Source: Nodosilinea sp. LEGE 06152 (GTDB lineage Bacteria; Cyanobacteriota; Cyanobacteriia; Phormidesmidales; Phormidesmidaceae). Taken from it: 32,627 bases of DNA. The stretch is taken from the NCBI RefSeq assembly GCF_015207525.1, contig NZ_JADEWR010000005.1, positions 228,438 through 261,064 of the forward strand. The letters are read 5' to 3'. The number at the start of each line of letters is the position of its first letter. Position 1 is the stretch's first letter. Both the position numbers and the translations under genes were made by a program. The notes under the pieces were generated by a model. That model ran no database searches. It was not told where the DNA came from and was given only the letters and a program-made list of their open reading frames with translations. This document shows, in pieces, positions 8,700 to 17,012 of the stretch.

Positions 8700-9263
8700 A
8701 TGAAACGCTCGTTTGGTTTAGGTTTAGCTGCCCTGGCAACCCTGATCATCGTTCCGCTGGCCAAGGGCAGTCCTGTAATGGCTCGGCTTCAAACTATCGG
8801 CAGCGAGATTGCTCAGCAGGTGCGGCGTCCAGAGGTGAAGCTGGTGCTGCAGGCAGAAAAGCAGGTGCAAACAGTCGATGCCCAGGGTAAACCGCAGCTG
8901 CTCTGGCAAAGGCTGGAGGGAGAAGCGACAGTACAGCCCCAAGACATTTTGCGCTACACCGTTGCATCAGAAAATGCCGGAGAAATGCCTGCTAGGAATC
9001 TTGTAATCACCCAGTCGATTCCGCCCCAGATGACCTACGTAGTGGCCACGGCCACCGGCAACGATGGCGCAGCCATTACCTACAGCATTGATGGTGGCAA
9101 GTCCTTTGTGGCCGAGCCCCTGGTCGAGGTGGTGCAGGAGGACGGCACGGTAGCGCTGGAACCAGCCCCCGCCGAAGCCTACACCGACATTCGCTGGGAC
9201 TTTGCCCAGACCCTGGAGCCTGAGGTGGTGGTGCAGGTGGCCTACGACGTCATCGTGAAGTAG
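8700..9263 (+). CDS. Small exported DUF11-like protein
   Basis: The product is about 187 aa. The frame is open back to 8580 (TTG), but AAGG at 8687-8690 and a clean signal peptide point to ATG 8700; ATG 8694, two codons earlier, is the alternative. The signal peptide spans about residues 1-28 (MKRSFGLGLAALATLIIVPL.., cleavage near VMA). The mature part is one DUF11-like beta-sandwich. It contains the family phrases VQPQDILRYTVASENAGEMPARNLVITQ-type (written here in part), then IPPQMTYV, and ends on the strand VQVAYDVIVK. DUF11 domains usually occur in tandem inside large envelope proteins, so a free-standing single domain is notable. It may be a minor subunit or cap for its larger neighbours; that role is inference. 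Confidence 0.75.
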   Translation: MKRSFGLGLAALATLIIVPLAKGSPVMARLQTIGSEIAQQVRRPEVKLVLQAEKQVQTVDAQGKPQLLWQRLEGEATVQPQDILRYTVASENAGEMPARNLVITQSIPPQMTYVVATATGNDGAAITYSIDGGKSFVAEPLVEVVQEDGTVALEPAPAEAYTDIRWDFAQTLEPEVVVQVAYDVIVK

Positions 9264-9270
9264 CCGTGAC

Positions 9271-9306
9271 GTAGCCCTGGGGGCGATCGCAGACTGCCCC
9301 CGCTAC
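9271..9306 (+). terminator. Bulged GC-rich hairpin after the small DUF11 gene
   Basis: GTAGC (9271-9275) plus GGGGGC (9279-9284) pair with GCCCCC (9296-9301) plus GCTAC (9302-9306), leaving a 3-nt bulge and an 11-nt loop that contains GATCGC. It begins 8 nt past the stop codon at 9263. No U-run follows, so it may only reduce read-through into the next gene. Confidence 0.4.
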
Positions 9307-9455
9307 CCCTGGCAATCGCTTTAGTATTTCACCCCTGCTGACGATGCCCTGAGCAATCCCAGTCACTTGGGGACAGGTTTTTTGTGCCAATTTTTCCTGC
9401 TTCTGCGACCTGACCATCACCCCCCACGTTCCTGAATCGTTTTCGCAAAACTCCG

Positions 9456-11018
9456 ATGGGTAAGCATTTCTTCCACCAGCTATGGCAATGGAGTCTCACG
9501 ATTCTCCGACTGACCTTATCAGACGGAGGAGGCTTTCGACCTCGAAAACGGTTGGGCTATCTCTTGGGGTTTGGCCTAGCGTTGGGTCTGCCCCTCACGC
9601 TAGCAGCACCGCTGGTGGCGCAACCCTCGCCAGAACCGAGCTTAAGTAACCAGGTCACCTACACCTATGGCGCTGGCAACGGCCCAGCGACATGGACGGG
9701 CAGTAGCTCAGTGTCTTTAGGGCTGGGTTTAGTTGACCCCTTTGGCCAGCTTTTGGGCTGTGGCGGCAGCCCGCTGCCGAACTACCTTGGCTTCACCGTG
9801 GCGCTCTACGAGCCGCTGCCCGGGGACCCGCTCCAGACCGAGCTGGGGGCGCTGGTCTCGCTAACCCCCACTGAACTGCCGAATAATCCCAACAACAGCG
9901 TTCCGGGGGGGCTGGCCCCGAACACAACCAACGCCAACCCGTACAGCCTTTCAACCCAGGGAACCTACAACTTTTTGTTCGACGCGGCCAGGGGACAGGT
10001 CGATGTTGGGCGCACCTACCTACTGGTGGTTACGCCCCCAGCGGGCACCTCCTACCTGCAGCGACGACTCAAGCTGCAGATTGTTGGCAACAACAGCGGT
10101 GTGGTTACGTACCGGGCCACATCTCTAGATGGTCAACCGATTACCGCTGCGGGGGCAACCCAGATTGATCAGCAAACGGTACAGGTCAACGACGCCGCCC
10201 AGGTAGGGCTTCAGCTGTCTGCCCTCACCCTGGTAACGACGCTGTGCAACTCCCGGCAGATGCAGCTAGCTAAGTCGGGCGATCGCGCGGTCGCCCAGCC
10301 AGGGGACACCGTGATCTATCGAATCGTTGTACGCAATCAGACCGATATCGCGCTGCAGAATGTTGCCTTTACCGATACCCTGCCCCTGGGCTTCAGGCTG
10401 GTGGTGGGGTCTGCCCGAGCGGCGATCGCAGACCAGCCCTACCCGGTGCAGGTGAGCCAGTCAAACTCCACTGTGGAATTTCAGGTGGATACGGCGGTGT
10501 CGCTGCCGGTGGGTGAGGCCCTGAGCTTAGTCTATGCGGCCCAGCTTACCCCCGATGCCGTTCGCGGTACGGGTCGAAATTCGGCACTGGTAACCGCCCG
10601 TCGTAGCGACACAGGCGCGCTCCTGCGGGATGGACCCGCCAGCCACCGCCTGCGGATTGACCCAGGGCTGCTGTCAGACTGCGGCACCCTAATTGGCCGA
10701 GTTTTTGAAGACCTGAACTTTGATGGCGAGCAGCAGACCGGGGAGCCGGGGCTGCCCAATGCCGTGATTTTTCTAGATGACGGCAATCGCATTACCACCG
10801 ACGAGCGGGGCATTTTTTCCCTGGCTAACGTTCTGCCCGGCTATCGCTCAGGCACCCTCGATCCGCTGAGTGTGCCTGGCTATGAGCTGACCCCCAACCG
10901 GGTCTTTATGGAGCGCAACAGTGCGTCTCGGCTGGTGCACCTGGCCCCCGGCGGCATGGTGCGGATGAATTTTGGGGTCAGGCCCCAAGCTCAGCTAGGA
11001 GGTGGCCAAAATGACTAG
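9456..11018 (+). CDS. Exported protein with DUF11 and SdrD/prealbumin-like domain
   Basis: This 520-aa protein has an unusually long N-terminal region: a hydrophobic/aromatic segment at 5-21, a basic hinge RPRKR at 28-32, then a hydrophobic core ending LVA|QP near residue 55. This resembles the extended signal peptides of some large secreted proteins. Residues 60-255 form a uniquely beta-rich domain with one CGG and a later LCNS cysteine. Residues about 268-395 are a DUF11 domain (QPGDTVIYRIVVRNQT, FTDTLPLGFRLV). Residues about 405-505 form an SdrD B-like domain (GTLIGRVFEDLNFDGEQQ, DERGIFSLANVLPGYR) ending in a strand MVRMNFGVRP. Its last codons overlap the start of the barrel gene by 8 bp. 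In related proteins the same DUF11-SdrD order precedes an outer-membrane barrel on one chain, so the two probably form one complex. Confidence 0.75.
   Translation: MGKHFFHQLWQWSLTILRLTLSDGGGFRPRKRLGYLLGFGLALGLPLTLAAPLVAQPSPEPSLSNQVTYTYGAGNGPATWTGSSSVSLGLGLVDPFGQLLGCGGSPLPNYLGFTVALYEPLPGDPLQTELGALVSLTPTELPNNPNNSVPGGLAPNTTNANPYSLSTQGTYNFLFDAARGQVDVGRTYLLVVTPPAGTSYLQRRLKLQIVGNNSGVVTYRATSLDGQPITAAGATQIDQQTVQVNDAAQVGLQLSALTLVTTLCNSRQMQLAKSGDRAVAQPGDTVIYRIVVRNQTDIALQNVAFTDTLPLGFRLVVGSARAAIADQPYPVQVSQSNSTVEFQVDTAVSLPVGEALSLVYAAQLTPDAVRGTGRNSALVTARRSDTGALLRDGPASHRLRIDPGLLSDCGTLIGRVFEDLNFDGEQQTGEPGLPNAVIFLDDGNRITTDERGIFSLANVLPGYRSGTLDPLSVPGYELTPNRVFMERNSASRLVHLAPGGMVRMNFGVRPQAQLGGGQND
10997..11002 (+). 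promoter_or_regulatory. Shine-Dalgarno AGGAGG that sets the start of the barrel gene
   Basis: AGGAGG ends 8 nt before ATG 11011. Most genes in this window lack so clear a site. It supports 11011 over the in-frame GTG at 11002 and lies inside the end of the upstream gene, as expected for coupled translation. Confidence 0.75.
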
Positions 11019-14000
11019 CCAGTTCCGGAAAACAGTTCTTGCCCTAGGCAACGCGGGTCTGCTCCTGGGCAGTCTAGCGCCGCTAGCGGTGGCCCAGGCT
11101 CCGTTTGAGCCCGCTGCAGCCACGGTAGACATCCCTGTCGAAGCACCAGCTGTTCCTGCGGCTGAACCCCTACTCCCTGCGATCGCTCAAGCCTCGCAGC
11201 TTGTACCTGCCGATTTGGTAGCCCCTGCCGATAGTGAGCCGCTAGCGCCCGCTATTCAACCTGTCTCTGTCGAGGCTGCGACCCCGTTGCCCGAAACCTC
11301 AGCCCCTACCACTCAGACAACGATTCGCTTTCTGACTCCCACCCCAGAGGCCGTTCTCGACATTCCGTCGACCACGGTAACGCTGTTATTTCCAGTGGGC
11401 AGTCAGGTCACCCTGACGGTAAACGGCAGCCCGGTGAGCGACGACCTAATTGGCCGCACCGAAACCAATCTAGAAACGGGCTTGATTACGCAGACCTGGT
11501 ACGGGGTGGGGCTGAACTCCGGCGAAAACCAGCTCTCTGCCCAGGGCCAGCTGGAGGGAACTGCGCTGACCCAAGCAGACCTGGCCATTCAGGTGAGGGG
11601 AGCGATCGCCAGCCTGAGCGTCACGACTCTAGAGAGTCGGGTGGCTGCCGACGGCCGCTCAACGGTCACCGTGCAGGGCCAGCTTTTAGATCACCAGGGC
11701 AATGTCGCTAGTCAGGACACGGTGATTACCCTGGAGGCCAGCCAGGGGCAGTTTGTTGACGACGATCAAAACTCCGATCAACCTGGGTTTCAGGTGCAGA
11801 CCCAGGGGGGCAGCTTTAGCACGACGCTGCAAACGGGGTTAACCCCAGGGCAGACCACTATTCGGGCCAGCCGGGGCGACCTTGAAGCCTACACCCAGGT
11901 GGAGTTTATAACTGAGCTGCGCCCCACCCTGCTGACCGGGGTAGTGGACGTGCGTTTAGGCAGCGGCGGCACCGATTTCTACAGCCGCTACCGTGATTTT
12001 TTGCCTGCCGATGGCGGGGCTGGCACCCAGTTGGCGGTACGGGGTGGGGCCTTTGCCATTACCTCCTTTGGCGACTGGCGTTTTACCGGGGCTTACCGCA
12101 GCGATCGCGCCCTCAACGAAGGCTGCGACGGCACCGTGCCGCTGTTTCGCAATTATCAAGACTGCGATCGCCCCTACCCGGTCTACGGCGATGACTCCAC
12201 CTCAGAGGTGCTGGCCCCCTCCACCGACAGCCTCTACCTGCGGCTAGAGCGCACCTCCCCCGAACCCAATGCCGGGTCTGACTATGTGATGTGGGGCGAT
12301 TACCGCACCGACGAATTTGCCACCTCATCCCAGCTGTACAGCAGCATCAGCCGATCGCTCCACGGCTTTAGCGGCAACTATAACCTGGGCAATCTGCAGC
12401 TCTCCGCCATCTATGGCAACAACATTCAGGGCTTTCAGCGCGACACCATTGCCCCCGACGGCACCAGCGGTTTTTACTTTCTGTCGCGCCGCCTGCTGGT
12501 GCCCGGCAGCGAGGCAATTTATTTTGAGCTAGAGGAGCTAAATCGACCCGGTCAGGTGCTCGATCGCCAGCAGCTTAGCCGTGGCCCCGATTACGAAATT
12601 GACTACGATCGCGGCACGGTACTCTTTCGTCAGCCGGTGTTGCGCACCGCTGTCGATAGCCAGGGCCGTACTCTGGTGCGGCGCATTGTAGCCACCTACC
12701 AGCACGAAGGCAGTGGTGGCACCAGCCTCTACAGTGGCCGACTGCGCTACCACCTCAGCCGCGACCCGGCCCAGGCTAGCTGGCTGGGGGCCACCTACCT
12801 ACAAGAGAACCACGCCGACCAGCAGTTTCAGCTCTACGGTGCCGATGCCCAAATCAACTTTGGTAGCGGCGGGCTGCTGCTGGCCGAATATGCCCACTCG
12901 ACCAGCAGCCTGGTCAACACCAATCCCGTGGCTGGAGAGGCTTATCGGCTAGAGGTGAGCAATGCCTTTAGCGATCGGTTCTCGGCTCGAGCTTACTGGC
13001 AGCAGGTATCTCCCGGCTTTGCCAACAATGCCACAACCAGCTTTGTGCCGGGCCAGCGCCGCTACGGTGCCGAACTACAGGCCGACCTATCAGAAACCAC
13101 CACCCTGCGGTTTGGCTACGATCACGAGGACAACTATGGCGTCGCCCCAGCTACCCTGACCGCCCTAGAGCCCCTTCTGTTTCCTGGCGTTGCCGCAGCG
13201 CCGGGGCAGCCCCTCGACAATTCGCTGACGACCATCACCGCTGGTATTCAGCAGCGCATTGGCAGCGCCACTACCTCACTTGATTGGATTCACCGCGATC
13301 GCAGCGATCGCCTCAACCCCCAGTTCAGCACGGTGACCGACCAAATTCGCTCAATGGCAACCCTGCCCATCGCCGAAAACGTTACCTTTACGGCCCTCAA
13401 CGAGTTTACCCTGGCTGGCCAGGCCGATGCCATCTACCCCAACCGCACCCTGCTCGGCCTCAACTGGCAGATTCAGCCCGGCATCAGTCTGGGCGTCACC
13501 CACCAGGTCCTCAACGGCGGTCAGTTTGATAACGACAGCCTCACCTCCCTCTACCTTTCCGGCGACTATGAGTTTGGCTCAGGCACTCGGCTGACCGGCA
13601 ACCTCTCCCTGTTTGACCGGGGTCAGATGTCTGGGTCTGTGGGCCTTCAGCAGGGCGTTACCCTGGCCCCTGGCCTTCAGCTTGACCTGGCCTACGAGCA
13701 TGTATTTCAAAGCAATAACCTGGTTACTGGGGCGGGCACCCAGTTTGCCCAGCCCTACGCCGTGGGGCAGTCTGCCGCCGCCCTAGCCCCCACAGGCGGC
13801 AACAGCTACAGCGTTGGATTATCCTACACGGGCAGCCCCGACTTCCAAACCAACCTCCGGTTTGAGCACCGTACCTCCGGCGCGGCGTCTAACACCGTCA
13901 TTTCCGCCGATGCCCAGGGCCGCCTATCCCCTTCCCTCACGGTGCTGGGCCGTTTTCAGCAGGCCAGTGCCGCCAACCAACTGCTCTCAGGGCTGGGGGA

Positions 14001-14649
14001 TACGACCAACCTGCGCCTCGGCCTCGCCTACCGCGACCCCAACAACGATGTGTTTAATGCCCTGCTACGCTACGAGTACCGCCGCAACCCCGGCCTGCTG
14101 CCCGAAAGCCTGCTGGAGAACAGCGGCAGCGGCTCGGCCGATCATGTCTTTGCCGCCGAGGCTATCTATGCTCCCAGCTGGCAGTGGGAATTCTACGGTA
14201 AACTCGCCCTGCGGAGCAGCACCTCTTACTTGGCCTCAGATTTAGTCGGCAGCAGCACCGTCACCCTGGCTCAGCTGCGAGCCACCTACCGCCTCAACTA
14301 CCAGTGGGATCTCGTCGGCGAAGCCCGCTGGATCAGCCAGCCCGGCGCTGGCTACAGCGAAACCGGCTTTTCTCTAGAGGCGGGGTACTATCTCAACCCC
14401 AACCTGCGGCTATCGGCGGGCTATAGTTTTGGCGGCGTCTACGATCGCGACTTCAACGGCTCCCGCTCCGCTGGCGGTCCTTACTTCGGCCTCACCCTCA
14501 AACTTGACAACTCGCTGCTAGAAGGCTTCAGCATTGACGACGACCCTTCTATTCAAGCAGTGCCTGAAGCAGCGCCTTTAGAGCCTGTGTCAAGCAGTGA
14601 ACCTACCCCTACCCAATATCAGCCCCGCTCTCTGGAGGAAGCCATATGA
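11011..14649 (+). CDS. Very large outer-membrane beta-barrel protein with N-terminal Ig-like domains
   Basis: The product is 1212 aa. The start is ATG 11011 because of AGGAGG at 10997-11002. A signal peptide spans about 1-28 (LAVAQA). A Pro/Ala/Glu-rich linker (30-105) precedes an Ig-like domain (about 105-195) and an invasin-like Ig domain (about 195-305; phrases ADGRSTVTVQGQLLDHQGN and GQTTIRASRGD). From about 310 to 1165 there are dozens of alternating amphipathic strands with aromatic ends and short turns, ending at YFGLTLKLDNS, typical of an outer-membrane barrel. That length implies some 30 or more strands. GPDYEIDYDRGTVLF near 525-540 resembles motifs in large export barrels such as SprA, though I claim no homology. 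A roughly 45-residue acidic, Pro-rich tail follows the barrel. It is translationally coupled to both neighbours. It probably anchors or exports the cluster's DUF11 proteins; this is inferred. Confidence 0.75.
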   Translation: MTSQFRKTVLALGNAGLLLGSLAPLAVAQAPFEPAAATVDIPVEAPAVPAAEPLLPAIAQASQLVPADLVAPADSEPLAPAIQPVSVEAATPLPETSAPTTQTTIRFLTPTPEAVLDIPSTTVTLLFPVGSQVTLTVNGSPVSDDLIGRTETNLETGLITQTWYGVGLNSGENQLSAQGQLEGTALTQADLAIQVRGAIASLSVTTLESRVAADGRSTVTVQGQLLDHQGNVASQDTVITLEASQGQFVDDDQNSDQPGFQVQTQGGSFSTTLQTGLTPGQTTIRASRGDLEAYTQVEFITELRPTLLTGVVDVRLGSGGTDFYSRYRDFLPADGGAGTQLAVRGGAFAITSFGDWRFTGAYRSDRALNEGCDGTVPLFRNYQDCDRPYPVYGDDSTSEVLAPSTDSLYLRLERTSPEPNAGSDYVMWGDYRTDEFATSSQLYSSISRSLHGFSGNYNLGNLQLSAIYGNNIQGFQRDTIAPDGTSGFYFLSRRLLVPGSEAIYFELEELNRPGQVLDRQQLSRGPDYEIDYDRGTVLFRQPVLRTAVDSQGRTLVRRIVATYQHEGSGGTSLYSGRLRYHLSRDPAQASWLGATYLQENHADQQFQLYGADAQINFGSGGLLLAEYAHSTSSLVNTNPVAGEAYRLEVSNAFSDRFSARAYWQQVSPGFANNATTSFVPGQRRYGAELQADLSETTTLRFGYDHEDNYGVAPATLTALEPLLFPGVAAAPGQPLDNSLTTITAGIQQRIGSATTSLDWIHRDRSDRLNPQFSTVTDQIRSMATLPIAENVTFTALNEFTLAGQADAIYPNRTLLGLNWQIQPGISLGVTHQVLNGGQFDNDSLTSLYLSGDYEFGSGTRLTGNLSLFDRGQMSGSVGLQQGVTLAPGLQLDLAYEHVFQSNNLVTGAGTQFAQPYAVGQSAAALAPTGGNSYSVGLSYTGSPDFQTNLRFEHRTSGAASNTVISADAQGRLSPSLTVLGRFQQASAANQLLSGLGDTTNLRLGLAYRDPNNDVFNALLRYEYRRNPGLLPESLLENSGSGSADHVFAAEAIYAPSWQWEFYGKLALRSSTSYLASDLVGSSTVTLAQLRATYRLNYQWDLVGEARWISQPGAGYSETGFSLEAGYYLNPNLRLSAGYSFGGVYDRDFNGSRSAGGPYFGLTLKLDNSLLEGFSIDDDPSIQAVPEAAPLEPVSSSEPTPTQYQPRSLEEAI

Positions 14650-16886
14650 CAGGTTGGTTTCGTCGTCACACTTGCGTAAGGACAGCCCCAACGAAGCTGC
14701 TGAGGACTGTTATTCCGACCGCCCTGCTGTGTACAGCCGCTCTGATGGCAGGGTTTACCCAACCCGCCAGATCTGAGGGTAGCCGAGAGATGGTGGCCGA
14801 TGGGGGCGATCGCCCCTTCACCGAGTGGGCTAACGGCACAACAGCGGGCATTCCCCGCCGAACTCTGCTGAAAGTGTACGTGCAAGCGGGTGAAACCCTA
14901 AACCTAGGATCGAGCGTCCATACCAGTTCTACAAATCCGGTTGACATCGTTTACCGCAATCCCTCTGGTGTGCAGGGTAGTTGCAACGTCTTAAACACAG
15001 GATATGGCTGGATCAACACTGTTGCCAAAGAGACCGCTGGACCTTTGCCCAACCTCAATGGCTATACTCCCTGCGTCGTAAACGCCACTCAAACGGGCAT
15101 TTACGAAGTTGAATTTCATGCCCCACTGACCACAGGTGATCCTACCCCTACTAGCGCTACAGCCACCCTCCCCACAGACGACACCCAACGATCTGGGGTT
15201 GCCGCCTGGGATATTACGGTTAGAAATACCGGAGGTGTTGCCCAACCTGGACGAGTATTTACTAACTACGTAGCGATGAACATGGGCAACAATGGCCGCA
15301 GGTTAGCCAGCGATTTTTACATCCAAACTTGGGATGGATACCTTTACAGAACAGATATGAATAATGTTGACCCATTTGGTTTTATCTTCTTTGGCAACTC
15401 CAAGGGGTTTTTAGACGCCACCAATGGCAGCACGCTATATCATTCTGCTCGGGCTACTGACAACAACCTCAGCCCTTTCCTGGGTAACATCATTGTTCAA
15501 AGTCCTCTGGCACCCAATAATTCTTCAACAAATATCTATACTCATCTAGTCTTTTTTAATCCTCCCGACGTTAGAGTCCTGGGTGCTCTGGGTATTCCCC
15601 CAGCTCCAGCAGTGCCTCAACCGCCTACAGATTTTCGATTTACAGGTATCAACAATAGCGATAATCGTACTCTGGTGGGGGCCGGGGGATATTTTGACTT
15701 TACGGTTGCCGGGGGCAGCAGCTACCAGATTGTCCTTGACACCAACACAGACGGAGTCTTTAATTTGGCGACTGATCGAGTGCTAGAAGGCACTCTGATA
15801 GCTGGAGCCAACCAGGTCTTTTGGAATGGACGAGACGCCAGCGGCAACATTGTACCGCCGCGCCCTGGCAACGCTCCCTACAGCGCCAGAATTGTGATTC
15901 GTAATGGCGAGTACCATTTCCCTATGCTGGATGCTGAGAACAACAGCAACGGATTCATCATTGAAATGACCAATCCGCCCCAAGCGTTTCCCAACTTTCT
16001 TGACCTCAATGGATTGCCCATCGACCGCTACACGTTTTATTACGACGACAGCAACTACACGACCGCCAACGGCATAGCAGTTAGCCTGAATGGAACCGGC
16101 GCAACCTCTCCGCGAAACGCTAGGCAGGGAATCCGCAGCGCTACTGGTGAACACGAATTCTCCGGTAACTATGGTGATTTCAAAGGGATTGACACCTGGG
16201 CCTTTTTTCCCAGTACAGCGGTGTTTTCTACGGTCATTGTCACCACCCAGATTACCAATCCCAATCTTCTACTTGTCAAGAGGATTACGGCCATCAACGG
16301 TGTCTCTATTACTGACCAGGTCGATGGTATTAACAGCCCCGGCGATCCTAATTATGTTGGTACTCCCCAGGATCAAGATGACAATCATGCCAACTGGCCC
16401 AGTGGCTTCTTGAGAGGTCGCATTCGCGATCTTATTCAGCCTGGCGACCAGATAGAATTCACAATTTACGTTCTCTCTAGCGGCACTGTCCCAGCCCAAA
16501 ATGCCTTATTCTGCGACCTGGTACCGACAAATGTCACCTTTTTACCGGCAGCCTACAATGCTACTGCCGCTGCCGCTGGCCCTAATCCGGTACCGGGCCT
16601 AACTACTTCGGGGGGCGATCGCGGCATTATGCTAGGGCTGGGCACCCAGTCCAGCGCCAGCCCGTACCCCATCCTGGTATCCCTATCCAATAGCAGCGAT
16701 GGCGATGTCGGGCAGTATATTGCTCCCGGTATCGACTTAACCACCATTGATAGTCGGTTGGCGGGCTGCGGCAGCAACACCAACGGGGCAATTGTGGCCA
16801 GACTGGGCGATTTACCCCAGGCTACCAGCGCCGGTAATCCTCCAGGGTCGTACGGCTTTGTTCGCTTTCGGGCACGGGTCAATTAG
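14646..16886 (+). CDS. Exported FlgD-like / DUF11-like surface protein
   Basis: This 746-aa protein overlaps the barrel gene by ATGA (14646-14649), with GGAGGA 5 nt upstream of the start, so it is translationally coupled. A signal peptide occupies about 1-43 (twin-basic N-region, hydrophobic LLCTAALMAGF, QPARSEG). One cysteine pair lies in the first 140 residues (GSCNV, TPCVV) and another near the C-terminus (FCDLV, AGCGSN). The middle region (about 330-425) looks like a FlgD-type Ig fold: a Gly-rich strand, DTNTDGVFN, then VFWNGRDASGNIVPP and YSARIVIRNGEYHFP. The C-terminal part (about 575-746) is DUF11-like (IQPGDQIEFTIYVLSSG, LVPTNVTFLP) and ends GFVRFRARVN, closely matching the C-terminus of the 832-aa protein. 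It is the last gene of the cluster. Function is unknown; it is a likely partner of the barrel. Confidence 0.78.
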   Translation: MTGWFRRHTCVRTAPTKLLRTVIPTALLCTAALMAGFTQPARSEGSREMVADGGDRPFTEWANGTTAGIPRRTLLKVYVQAGETLNLGSSVHTSSTNPVDIVYRNPSGVQGSCNVLNTGYGWINTVAKETAGPLPNLNGYTPCVVNATQTGIYEVEFHAPLTTGDPTPTSATATLPTDDTQRSGVAAWDITVRNTGGVAQPGRVFTNYVAMNMGNNGRRLASDFYIQTWDGYLYRTDMNNVDPFGFIFFGNSKGFLDATNGSTLYHSARATDNNLSPFLGNIIVQSPLAPNNSSTNIYTHLVFFNPPDVRVLGALGIPPAPAVPQPPTDFRFTGINNSDNRTLVGAGGYFDFTVAGGSSYQIVLDTNTDGVFNLATDRVLEGTLIAGANQVFWNGRDASGNIVPPRPGNAPYSARIVIRNGEYHFPMLDAENNSNGFIIEMTNPPQAFPNFLDLNGLPIDRYTFYYDDSNYTTANGIAVSLNGTGATSPRNARQGIRSATGEHEFSGNYGDFKGIDTWAFFPSTAVFSTVIVTTQITNPNLLLVKRITAINGVSITDQVDGINSPGDPNYVGTPQDQDDNHANWPSGFLRGRIRDLIQPGDQIEFTIYVLSSGTVPAQNALFCDLVPTNVTFLPAAYNATAAAAGPNPVPGLTTSGGDRGIMLGLGTQSSASPYPILVSLSNSSDGDVGQYIAPGIDLTTIDSRLAGCGSNTNGAIVARLGDLPQATSAGNPPGSYGFVRFRARVN

Positions 16887-16964
16887 CCTGGGCGTACCGA
16901 TCGCTGTGGACCAACAGCGTGTGGAAACAGCCCGTTTCCCCCTAAAGACCTGAGCGGAGCAAAA

Positions 16965-17004
16965 AACCGGGTTTCTGAGGTTGATATACCCCAGAAACCC
17001 GGTT
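16965..17004. terminator. Strong hairpin terminator between convergent genes
   Basis: A 13-bp perfect inverted repeat, AACCGGGTTTCTG (16965-16977) and CAGAAACCCGGTT (16992-17004), has a 14-nt loop that can pair further. On the minus strand the stem is followed by TTTTTT, making a textbook Rho-independent terminator 9 nt after the nuclease stop codon. On the plus strand it lies 78 nt past the cluster's last stop with a weaker T-tract, so it may work in both directions. Confidence 0.85.
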
Positions 17005-17012
17005 GGTAAGTT

